A stretch of 19,679 bases of DNA from Lachnospiraceae bacterium UBA3645. Its GTDB lineage: Bacteria; Bacillota; Clostridia; Lachnospirales; Lachnospiraceae. The stretch lies in contig DFKM01000174.1 of the NCBI GenBank assembly GCA_002373555.1, forward strand, positions 1 to 19,679, given 5' to 3'. The notes beneath the pieces are model-generated. The model made no database searches and had not been told where the DNA came from. It saw only the letters and a program-made list of their open reading frames with translations. Positions 1 through 5,549 of the stretch are shown in pieces (position 1 is the stretch's first letter; every line of letters starts with the position of its first letter). The position numbers and the translations under genes were made by a program.

Positions 1-371
1 GCGGGGAGGTGGTCGAACAGGTGCACCCGGCACTCGAGGAATGCGACGCGCTGGTCATGCTCTGTCCGAATTACAACGACGCGCTTTCCGCGAATCTGCA
101 GGCGACCGTGAACCGTCTGACGTCGATCTACCGCAGAAGGCAGTTCTTTGATAAGCTGCTGTTCGGCATTATCGTGTCCGGCTATTCGGGAAGCGATATC
201 CTGGCAAGCCAGCTGATCAGTGCGCTGAACATGAACAAGACCTTTACGCTGCCGCCGCATTTCGTGATGATGGAGACGGCAAACGATCCGGGCAGCATAT
301 TGAAATCGCCCGGGATCGAAGAGCGGGCGGATCTGTTCGCACAGAATATCATCAGACAGCTGACAGAATAG
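1..371 (+). CDS. Flavodoxin-fold NAD(P)H-dependent reductase-like protein, 3' part
   Basis: Partial gene: the frame is open to the left edge (GTG at 9 is just an internal valine codon) and stops at 369-371. The visible 122 residues look like the C-terminal two thirds of an NAD(P)H-dependent FMN reductase/flavodoxin-like protein. The run ALVMLCPNYNDALSANLQA followed by TVNRL resembles the family's segment where a 'P-x-Y' loop precedes a helix that packs by the flavin. A hydrophobic strand (LFGIIVSGYSGSD) follows, as in these folds. Such proteins bind FMN and use NAD(P)H to reduce flavins, quinones or related acceptors in the cytoplasm; the substrate here cannot be told. The N-terminal phosphate-binding loop lies outside the window, so family assignment rests on the second half only. 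Confidence 0.6.
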   Translation, partial: GEVVEQVHPALEECDALVMLCPNYNDALSANLQATVNRLTSIYRRRQFFDKLLFGIIVSGYSGSDILASQLISALNMNKTFTLPPHFVMMETANDPGSILKSPGIEERADLFAQNIIRQLTE

Positions 372-383
372 ATAATGACAGAA

Positions 384-444
384 AAAAAGCGGGATCTTCT
401 TTCACGATCCGATGGATGGAAAGTGAGAGAAGATCCCGCTTTTT
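384..444. terminator. Bidirectional rho-independent terminator
   Basis: The arms at 384-400 and 428-444 are perfect 17-nt reverse complements (core AGCGGGATCTTCT) around a 27-nt loop, with A-tracts on the left and T-tracts on the right. It lies 12 nt past the reductase stop on the plus strand and 22 nt past the stop of the converging minus-strand gene, so it can serve both. Confidence 0.88.
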
Positions 445-466
445 GTGTGTCTGTTAAACGACAGCG

Positions 467-1399
467 TTATTTGATCTTGACATAGGTATATTCAGTCTTG
501 GAATTCTTTTTGCCGTCGACATAAGCTGTCTGTCTGGTAACGCCCTTCTTGCCGGTCTTATACGTGTATTTCGTCGTCATCGTGCTGCCGTTGGACTGAT
601 CGACGGTCTTCTGGATCAACCCGTTCTTGTAGGTGCTGACGCTGCTGTAATTATCGGCAGATTCCGTGTTTTTAGTAAGACGGCCTTTTTTGTCATAGGT
701 ATAGACGGAACTGCCATGCTCTGATTTTGCAGTGGTGCTCTTGATCGCGCCATTCGTGTAATATTTCGTGGTATAGGTGTAATTGCCGTCAGCGCCGGTA
801 TATTTTATTGTCTCCTGAGAGAGCCTGCCATTCCTGAATGTATAGGTATACTTCGCGGTCTGTGTGGTTTTCCCTCTGGCATTTTTGCTCACGATTTTGG
901 TGATGCGGCCTTTTTTGTTGTAGGTATATTTGCTTGTACTTGTTTTCTTCCCGCCTTCGTAATACTCGGTGGAAGTGACACGGTTTTTGCGGTTGTAATG
1001 ATAGACTGTTTTATGGGCAAGTTTGCCGTCTGAGTAATAACGCACGACATTTGTATCGCCGTTTTTGCGGAGGTCATATTCGTATCTGTAGGTGGATTCC
1101 GTTTTCCCGTTCAGCGTCTCTTTGAAGGTCTCTTTGGTTGCATAACCCTTTGCATTGTATTGGTAATTCAAGACGCGTTTTATATCGCCGCATTTGTAGG
1201 TTTGTTTGGTCTGCAGCCCCTTTTTGTTGTATTCATAGGAATTCTGATAGTTCAGGACCCATTTGCCGTCTGCGAGATAATAGTTCTTTTCTGTTTTGAC
1301 TTTATAGGTGGTCCGGGCCTGTGCAGGGACGGCTGCCAGCATGACTGCAGCAGCGGCGATCAGTACTGCACCGAAAATATGTCTGCGGTGTTTCACCAT
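467..1399 (-). CDS. Secreted YD/RHS-like repeat protein, paralog A (310 aa)
   Basis: Start chosen at 1399 (MVKHRRHIFG...) because AAGGAGG at 1403-1409 lies just upstream (spacer AAT); a longer in-frame start at 1438 would put this site inside the gene. Residues 1-29 form a clear Sec signal peptide with basic n-region KHRR, hydrophobic core and AQA cleavage motif. The mature part is rich in Tyr, Lys and Thr and made of roughly ten degenerate repeats of about 20-25 residues built on Y-x-Y-[ND]-x-K-G-x-x-[TS]-K, e.g. YEYNKKGLQTK, YTYNKKGRITK and YTYDKKGRLTK. This is the pattern of YD/RHS repeats, which form beta-strand coils. No C-terminal toxin, anchor motif or enzyme signature is visible, so it is probably a free secreted, strongly basic protein. 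Function is unknown; binding to polysaccharide or the envelope is a guess. It is a tandem paralog of the gene at 1625-2557, with the same length. Confidence 0.85.
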   Translation of the reverse strand: MVKHRRHIFGAVLIAAAAVMLAAVPAQARTTYKVKTEKNYYLADGKWVLNYQNSYEYNKKGLQTKQTYKCGDIKRVLNYQYNAKGYATKETFKETLNGKTESTYRYEYDLRKNGDTNVVRYYSDGKLAHKTVYHYNRKNRVTSTEYYEGGKKTSTSKYTYNKKGRITKIVSKNARGKTTQTAKYTYTFRNGRLSQETIKYTGADGNYTYTTKYYTNGAIKSTTAKSEHGSSVYTYDKKGRLTKNTESADNYSSVSTYKNGLIQKTVDQSNGSTMTTKYTYKTGKKGVTRQTAYVDGKKNSKTEYTYVKIK

Positions 1400-1440
1400 A
1401 TTCCTCCTTCTGAACAGAATGCGGTTATTAAGATACAATT

Positions 1441-1469
1441 ATTATAACAGTAATATGATTATAAAACAA
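1441..1469 (-). promoter_or_regulatory. Sigma-A-type promoter of paralog A
   Basis: Reading the minus strand, TTGTTT (1464-1469) and TATAAT (1441-1446) are separated by exactly 17 nt, 42 nt upstream of the chosen start. A second TATAAT lies further upstream within the spacer; it has no good -35 partner but aligns with the promoter of paralog B. Confidence 0.6.
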
Positions 1470-1563
1470 GGCGGATTTTGCAAGTCTAATTGGAACAGGG
1501 CGACTTCGTATACGAATTGCCGAAATTCCTGAGCAGGACAGGAAGAGGCAGCTTTTTCCGATA

Positions 1564-1597
1564 CAAAAGGTCCCTGTCAGATGACAGGGACCTTTTG
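1564..1597 (-). terminator. Rho-independent terminator after paralog B
   Basis: Perfect inverted repeat with 16-nt arms, 1564-1579 and 1582-1597 (core AAAAGGTCCCTGTC), A/T-flanked on both sides. It starts 27 nt past the stop of the gene at 1625-2557, between the two paralogs, so paralog A probably depends on its own promoter. Confidence 0.85.
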
Positions 1598-1624
1598 TGA
1601 TCAAAATGAATTCGTTAAAGAATA

Positions 1625-2557
1625 TCAGTAAGTGTATTCCGTCTTGGACATCTTTTCACCGTTACTATAGATGGTCTGCGTGGTGACGCCTTTCTTGCCG
1701 ATCTTGTATTTGTAGGTGTAGGTGAATTTATGCGTGCCGGATTCATCTTTGGACTCGTGAACCCGTTTGACGAGGAGGTCGTTCTTATAAGTATAGGTTG
1801 TGGTGGCTTTGGAATTGGAACCGGAATCCGTGCTCTTTGTGAGCATTCCCTTCTTGTTATAGGAATTTGAATACTTATAATTTTTGTTCTTGTAGGACTC
1901 GCTCTTGATTATGCCGTTGGAATAATACTTTGTTACATGGGTCGAATTCATATCTCCTGTATACTTGATGGTTTCCTGAGAGATTCTGCCGCCTTTGAAC
2001 TTATAAGTATATTTGGCTGTGCTGAGTGTCTTGCCATCGGCGCCTTTATGGACTACCTTCGAGATATATCCCTTTTTGTTATAGCTGTAATGGCTGGAAC
2101 TGGCGAGTATCTTTTTTCCGTTATCATAGTTATAGTACTTGATGGTCTTCACGCGGCCCTTGCTGTAAGAGTGAATGCTCTTTGACATGATCGTGCCGTT
2201 GTAGTAATCGGTGGCTTCGAGAATATTGCCTTTCTTGTCATATTTATTGGTGTACTTGGAGGTTACCTTGCCATTTACTTTTGTGATACTGCTCGTCTGC
2301 TGTCCTCTGGAATTGTATTTATAGGTCGAGACAGACTTATAATCACCAGATTTATAGATATCCTTGCTGATCATACCTTTTTTGGTATAAGAATACGTAT
2401 GCTGGTCGCTTAACTTCCATTTCTTATCCGCTGTGGACCAGGAATAATTCTTTGTGGTCTTTGCGTAGTAGGTCTTGGCCTGTGCGGGAACGGCTGCCAG
2501 CATGACTGCTGCTGCAGCGAACAGTGCTGCGCCCAGAATGTGTCTGCGGTGTTTCAT
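1625..2557 (-). CDS. Secreted YD/RHS-like repeat protein, paralog B (310 aa)
   Basis: Start at 2557 (MKHRRHILGAAL...) is supported by AGGAGG at 2565-2570, 7 nt upstream; the frame is open further upstream but has no such site. The signal peptide, ending VPAQA, is almost identical to that of paralog A. The mature chain carries the same Tyr/Lys/Thr/Ser-rich degenerate repeats (YSYTKKGMISK, YKYNSRGQQTS, YSYNKKGYISK, SYNKKGMLTK). The best conserved stretches between the two mature proteins are the SQETIKYTG region and the C-terminal KKGVT...KTEYTY. The family resembles YD/RHS-type repeats without the associated toxin or protease. Lack of a sorting motif or C-terminal hydrophobic segment suggests release from the cell or non-covalent association. 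Function unknown. Confidence 0.85.
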   Translation of the reverse strand: MKHRRHILGAALFAAAAVMLAAVPAQAKTYYAKTTKNYSWSTADKKWKLSDQHTYSYTKKGMISKDIYKSGDYKSVSTYKYNSRGQQTSSITKVNGKVTSKYTNKYDKKGNILEATDYYNGTIMSKSIHSYSKGRVKTIKYYNYDNGKKILASSSHYSYNKKGYISKVVHKGADGKTLSTAKYTYKFKGGRISQETIKYTGDMNSTHVTKYYSNGIIKSESYKNKNYKYSNSYNKKGMLTKSTDSGSNSKATTTYTYKNDLLVKRVHESKDESGTHKFTYTYKYKIGKKGVTTQTIYSNGEKMSKTEYTY

Positions 2558-2605
2558 TACGTTTCCTCCTTTTTGTGACTGATGAATTAACATCGAGATA
2601 GTATG

Positions 2606-2634
2606 ATTATAACGATAATACGATTGCCGTGCAA
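2606..2634 (-). promoter_or_regulatory. Sigma-A-type promoter of paralog B
   Basis: On the minus strand TTGCAC (2629-2634) is followed after 17 nt by TATAAT (2606-2611), about 48 nt upstream of the start codon. It is divergent from the tmRNA promoter about 95 bp away. Confidence 0.7.
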
Positions 2635-2725
2635 GAGCTTTTTCGTAATGATTAAAAAATATCAGCATCGGACAGGGAGTCCCGGTCGATATCCCGGATT
2701 CAACCGGCGGGCGAATGCGATCTCA

Positions 2726-2754
2726 TTGACATTTCGGCCAGCCTGCCTTAAAAT
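2726..2754 (+). promoter_or_regulatory. Promoter of the tmRNA gene
   Basis: Consensus TTGACA at 2726-2731, 17-nt spacer, TAAAAT at 2749-2754. Transcription would begin around 2760, leaving a few nucleotides of 5' leader before the mature tmRNA end, to be removed by RNase P. Confidence 0.8.
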
Positions 2755-2767
2755 AAGAATCCTACCG

Positions 2768-3112
2768 GGGGATGTACCGGTTTCGACGGGGACTTCGAAG
2801 TTCCGGCAGCCATCCGTGGACCGTGGCCACGTAAAAAAACGGAACCTAAATATAAACGCAGAAGATAATTTCGCGTACGCTGCCTGATGGCAGCTGTCGG
2901 TCTGAGGTTGCTCACAGCCTCAGTTCCCGGCATCATGAACTGTGAGGAACTGCCGTTCCAAAGCTTTGCGGTCCGGTAAGATTTTATGAAGCTACCGAAG
3001 CCGGCAGCCTGTCACCGGGCGGCCGGACGGGGGAATCCTAAATCAGTGACTGTGATGGAAGACACCGTGATGGACAGGTTTTCGGACAGGGGTTCAACTC
3101 CCCTCATCTCCA
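2768..3112 (+). ncRNA. ssrA: Transfer-messenger RNA (tmRNA)
   Basis: tmRNA rescues ribosomes stalled on messages without stop codons: it is charged with alanine and then read as mRNA, adding a degradation tag. The 5' end GGGGATG (2768-2774) pairs with CATCTCC (3105-3111), with one G-U pair at the third position as in the E. coli molecule. The near-universal GGTTTCGACGGG follows at 2778-2790. A T-arm with GGTTCAACTCC precedes the 3' end, and base A3112 is the discriminator. The terminal CCA is not fully encoded (CATCTCC-A-TAA), so it must be added by CCA-adding enzyme. A tag reading frame lies at 2858-2887. The length of 345 nt is normal for one-piece tmRNA. Confidence 0.96.
2858..2887 (+). 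other. tmRNA tag-peptide reading frame
   Basis: The resume codon GCA at 2858 follows the A-rich stretch CTAAATATAAAC. The frame reads AEDNFAYAA and then TGA; with the charged alanine the tag is A-AEDNFAYAA. It ends in the hydrophobic Ala-Ala expected for ClpXP-type recognition. Confidence 0.93.
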
Positions 3113-3113
3113 T

Positions 3114-3149
3114 AAAAAACAGATCTGCTGCAGCAGGTCTGTTTTTTTT
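3114..3149 (+). terminator. Rho-independent terminator of tmRNA
   Basis: Arms 3117-3128 and 3133-3144 (AAACAGATCTGC / GCAGGTCTGTTT) with one G-U pair and a TGCA loop. The T-run spans 3142-3149, starting in the right arm. It begins 2 nt after the mature 3' end. Confidence 0.9.
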
Positions 3150-3152
3150 ATT

Positions 3153-3170
3153 ATGAGGGGAGTTGAACCC
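3153..3170 (-). repeat. Inverted copy of the tmRNA 3' T-arm
   Basis: These 18 bases are the exact reverse complement of 3090-3107, the T-arm and the start of the 3' acceptor strand of the tmRNA. Matching stops abruptly at both ends. The copy lies beyond the terminator and just before the promoter at 3183, so the terminator hairpin is nested inside a larger inverted repeat. tmRNA 3' ends are frequent integration sites, but integration normally leaves direct, not inverted, copies. Confidence 0.8.
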
Positions 3171-3182
3171 TCTTATCGTCCA

Positions 3183-3211
3183 TTGATAAATCCTCCTGTT
3201 TCTGTTACTAT
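3183..3211 (+). promoter_or_regulatory. Predicted promoter of the HMA-like gene
   Basis: TTGATA (3183-3188), 17-nt spacer, TACTAT (3206-3211), 30 nt before the ATG at 3242. Confidence 0.6.
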
Positions 3212-3241
3212 TTTCTCAAAAGCAAACCACAGGGGAATACT

Positions 3242-3655
3242 ATGAAATACATCATCGCAAACGAATCACTCCACTGGATCCGCATCCGTACCGCCCGGAA
3301 AAGCCTCTCCCGGGAGGAAGCAGACATCCTGTCCTACGCCTTCCGGAATGTCCCGGGTGTCACGAAAGTCCGGGTCTATCCCGCCTCCGGCGGCCTCGGC
3401 CTTTCCTATTATTGCGACCGGAAGGACATCATCCGCCGTCTGGATTCCTTCCGTCTCGCGAATGTGGAAATGATGGCGGAAGAAGAAAAACGCAGCATCA
3501 GTGCGGACGAGATGAAGGAGCGCAAGCTGGATCCCGGCCTGAAGAACCGGCTGCGGGCCCGTATCCTGGCGGAAGCCGTCGCGGATGCGCTGCTCCCGGC
3601 TCCGGTCCAGCTCGGTTTTCATTTATATCAGATGGTCACACTCCGGAATCTGTGA
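3242..3655 (+). CDS. Small HMA-like protein resembling the N-terminus of P-type ATPases (137 aa)
   Basis: ATG at 3242 is preceded by a modest ribosome binding site (AGGGGAA, 3231-3237). Residues 11-75 have the look of the metal-associated-like ferredoxin fold found at the N-terminus of some bacterial heavy-metal P-type ATPases: IRIRT, a helix SLSREEADILSYAF, PGVTKVRVYPASGGLGLSY, then a second helix. Residues 101-130 (KNRLRARILAEAVADALLPA, then PVQLGFHLYQ) recall the linker that leads such ATPases into their first membrane helix. The protein ends there, with no transmembrane, DKTG or nucleotide-binding region. There is no CxxC metal motif. It may be a genuine stand-alone family member, since short HMA-like proteins exist in Clostridia, or the stump of a deleted ATPase; the downstream duplicated 3' end would fit local rearrangement. 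Function unknown. Confidence 0.6.
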   Translation: MKYIIANESLHWIRIRTARKSLSREEADILSYAFRNVPGVTKVRVYPASGGLGLSYYCDRKDIIRRLDSFRLANVEMMAEEEKRSISADEMKERKLDPGLKNRLRARILAEAVADALLPAPVQLGFHLYQMVTLRNL

Positions 3656-3691
3656 TCTCCCGCAGATGGCCGCGCTTCGGAATCTGTGATC
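3629..3691 (+). repeat. Tandem 34-nt duplication of the gene's 3' end
   Basis: Copies at 3629-3657 and 3663-3691 match at 25 of 29 positions and start 34 nt apart. Both read Q-M-x-x-L-R-N-L-stop if read from CAG, VT in the first and AA in the second; the second is out of frame with the gene. All four differences are transitions. Confidence 0.8.
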
Positions 3692-3753
3692 CATGACGTG
3701 CCCCTGCTTTCGTTAAGCTGCAGTACAGCTGATTCAGAAAAATACAAGCCGGA

Positions 3754-3770
3754 TTAAGGATACGTTAAGG
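3754..3770 (+). promoter_or_regulatory. Possible OmpR-family response regulator operator (TTAAGG direct repeat)
   Basis: TTAAGG at 3754-3759 and again at 3765-3770, 11 nt from start to start. This is one helical turn and the usual half-site spacing for OmpR/PhoB-family regulators. It ends about 9 nt before a possible -35 and lies upstream of an operon that encodes such a regulator (4841-5530), so autoregulation is plausible but only inferred. Confidence 0.4.
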
Positions 3771-3779
3771 TTCTCCCTG

Positions 3780-3807
3780 TTCCGCTGAAAGATTGCGGTG
3801 CTATCCT
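3780..3807 (+). promoter_or_regulatory. Weak candidate promoter of the DUF975-RR-HK operon
   Basis: TTCCGC (3780-3785), 16 nt, TATCCT (3802-3807). The -35 is poor, as expected if an activator bound at the TTAAGG repeat just upstream recruits polymerase. The 224-nt stretch 3656-3879 otherwise holds only the duplicated gene end and a short hairpin (3716-3730) without a T-tract. Confidence 0.3.
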
Positions 3808-3879
3808 TATGCCAACAGATGAGAACAGCCTTCCGGAGATCCGGAGAGGCAGAGAATAAACGAACGGAGGCATAAGAAT

Positions 3880-4740
3880 ATGTGGACAAGGAAAGAACTG
3901 AAGGCAAAAGGTAAGGAAGCCGTGCACCGCAGTTACTGGAAGACGGTCCTGGTCAGCTTTATAATCATGGCACTGCTCGGAGGCGGCATGATCGGCGGCA
4001 GAGCAGCGGTAGGCGGCGCTCTGGGCGGCGGACCGCAGACGGAAACACAGATCGAACAGCAGGCGGATGCGGAAGCAAGTGCAGCTGCGGATGAGATCAT
4101 GAACGATATCACACAGGAACTTCCGGCGGATATTCCGCAGGAGGACCTTAACGAGATGCATTCCGGCATTCAGTCGATCCTGCTGGCCCTGCGCGGAATG
4201 AATATGGTCGTAGTGATCGGCGCAGTCCTTCTGTTCGGTATCATTTTTGCGGCAATCGCGGTCGCGCTCCAGGCATTTCTGCTGAACCCGCTGGAGACCG
4301 GCGGCGCGAGATTCTTCCTCAGGAACCTGCATACGCCTGCGGAAGTGAAGGAACTGGCTTACTGTTATGATCACGGATACCTGAATGTTGTCGTGACGAT
4401 CCTGCTCCGGGATATTTACATGATCCTCTGGACGCTGCTCTTCATCATTCCCGGAATCGTAAAGTCTTACGAATACCGCATGATGCCTTACATCCTGGCG
4501 GAAAATCCGGAGATGCCGAGAAAAGAGGTCTTTGCCATGAGCAAAGAGATGATGCGCGGACAGAAATGGAAAGCTTTCGTCCTGGATCTGTCCTTCCTCG
4601 GCTGGGAGCTTCTTTCCCTGATCACACTCGGCATCGTCGGCATCTTCTATGTAAATCCTTATAAGAATATGACGGATGCGGCACTTTATGAGAGACTCAG
4701 ATACGGAGCTGAGCAGAAGCTGATCGAGGCGGAAGCATAA
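3880..4740 (+). CDS. DUF975-family integral membrane protein (286 aa)
   Basis: ATG at 3880 follows GGAGG at 3866-3870 with a 9-nt spacer. The sequence has the marks of DUF975 membrane proteins. The N-terminus is WTRKELKAKGKEAVHRSYW. Four hydrophobic stretches lie at about 20-45, 109-133, 168-195 and 232-258. The conserved elements include SYEYRMMPYILAENP, a helix AMSKEMMRGQKWKAFVLDLS, and LGWELLSLITLGIVGIFYVN followed by PYKNMTDAALYERLR. A glycine-rich first segment and an acidic loop (about 52-95), predicted extracytoplasmic or flexible, separate the first two membrane segments. The family has no established biochemical role. Its position just ahead of a two-component system suggests an envelope function monitored or controlled by that system, as an inference. 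Confidence 0.8.
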   Translation: MWTRKELKAKGKEAVHRSYWKTVLVSFIIMALLGGGMIGGRAAVGGALGGGPQTETQIEQQADAEASAAADEIMNDITQELPADIPQEDLNEMHSGIQSILLALRGMNMVVVIGAVLLFGIIFAAIAVALQAFLLNPLETGGARFFLRNLHTPAEVKELAYCYDHGYLNVVVTILLRDIYMILWTLLFIIPGIVKSYEYRMMPYILAENPEMPRKEVFAMSKEMMRGQKWKAFVLDLSFLGWELLSLITLGIVGIFYVNPYKNMTDAALYERLRYGAEQKLIEAEA

Positions 4741-4774
4741 CAGCCGGTATACGGAACAATACATAGAATGACCT

Positions 4775-4803
4775 GGTGTCGGAGGCGGTCAGCTTCCGGC
4801 ACC
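4775..4803 (+). terminator. Possible weak terminator/attenuator between DUF975 gene and response regulator
   Basis: Nine-base arms GGTGTCGGA (4775-4783) and TCCGGCACC (4795-4803) pair with one G-U around an 11-nt loop. Only TTT follows, so full termination is unlikely; it may reduce read-through or be an RNA-stability element. Confidence 0.3.
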
Positions 4804-4840
4804 TTTCGGCAGTTTCAGCCATATAAGGAGAAAGAAAACT

Positions 4841-5530
4841 ATGGACAGGATCCTGATAGCGGATGACGAACAGGAGATCAGAAGTCTCCTGCGGCTGTAT
4901 CTGGAAAATGCCGGATATGCAGTCTCCGAGGCGGCGGACGGGAAGGAAGCCGCGGAGAAACTGAAGGCGGGAGATATCGATCTCTGTCTTCTGGATATCA
5001 TGATGCCGGAGACCGACGGCTATCATGTGCTGAAAAACTTAAGGGAATTCAGCAATATCCCCGTGATCATCATTTCTGCGAAGGACACCGACCCGGAGAA
5101 GATCCTGGGCCTTGATCTGGGCGCGGATGACTATATGGTGAAGCCCTTCAGTCCGCTGGAGGCGGTCGCCAGGGTGAAAACGAATCTGCGCCGGTTCCAC
5201 GAAATGAGACAGGACAGGAAGCCGGCTGCGCATGAGATCATAAAACACAGGGAACTTTCGCTGGATCTGGATGCCTGCTGTGTATATAAGAATGAAGAAA
5301 AGATCGATCTGACATCCGTGGAATTCCGGATCCTTTCGATGTTCATGGAGCATCCCGGCAAGGTCTATACGAAGCAGCAGATCTATGAACGCGGCTGGGG
5401 CGATGAATATGCTGTGGCGGACAATAATATCATGGTCTGCATCAGCAAGCTGCGTGCAAAGCTGGGGGATACGGACGGCGAATATATCAAAACGATCCGC
5501 GGACTCGGTTACCGGTTGGAACGGGAATGA
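4841..5530 (+). CDS. OmpR/PhoB-family response regulator (229 aa)
   Basis: ATG at 4841 follows AAGGAG in ATAAGGAGAAAG. Receiver domain residues 1-118: acidic pair D8-D9, phosphoacceptor D52 in CLLDIMMPETDG, S79 in IIISAK, and K101 in MVKPFSPLEAVARV. A linker leads to a winged-helix DNA-binding domain at about 133-227, with DLTSVEFRILSMFMEHPGKV, the recognition-helix region NNIMVCISKLRAKLGD, and the wing IKTIRGLGYRLE. It is expected to be phosphorylated by the kinase encoded 19 nt downstream and to bind direct repeats with 11-bp spacing; such a repeat lies at 3754-3770. It resembles VanR-type regulators in overall style, but the target genes are not known. Confidence 0.94.
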   Translation: MDRILIADDEQEIRSLLRLYLENAGYAVSEAADGKEAAEKLKAGDIDLCLLDIMMPETDGYHVLKNLREFSNIPVIIISAKDTDPEKILGLDLGADDYMVKPFSPLEAVARVKTNLRRFHEMRQDRKPAAHEIIKHRELSLDLDACCVYKNEEKIDLTSVEFRILSMFMEHPGKVYTKQQIYERGWGDEYAVADNNIMVCISKLRAKLGDTDGEYIKTIRGLGYRLERE

Positions 5531-5549
5531 TCAGGGGAGTATGCACTGA

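Noticed and set aside
1400..1438. N-terminal extension of paralog A from an ATG at 1438
   Set aside because: It would place the AAGGAGG site inside the gene and put 13 residues ahead of a complete signal peptide; it also reaches to within 2 nt of the predicted -10 box.
2558..2668. N-terminal extension of paralog B to 2668
   Set aside because: It would run through the predicted promoter (2606-2634) and the ribosome binding site, and is not matched in paralog A.
2603..2887. Plus-strand open frame ending in the tmRNA tag
   Set aside because: Only the last ten codons (2858-2887) are translated, through the tmRNA resume mechanism; the rest is promoter and structural RNA.
3716..3730. Short hairpin AGCTG-CAGTA-CAGCT as a terminator of the HMA-like gene
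   Set aside because: Only a 5-bp stem and no T-tract follows; too weak to call.
3754..4764. Minus-strand open frame of 336 codons opposite the DUF975 gene
   Set aside because: Composition typical of antisense shadow, no domain pattern, and it fully overlaps a well-supported membrane protein gene.
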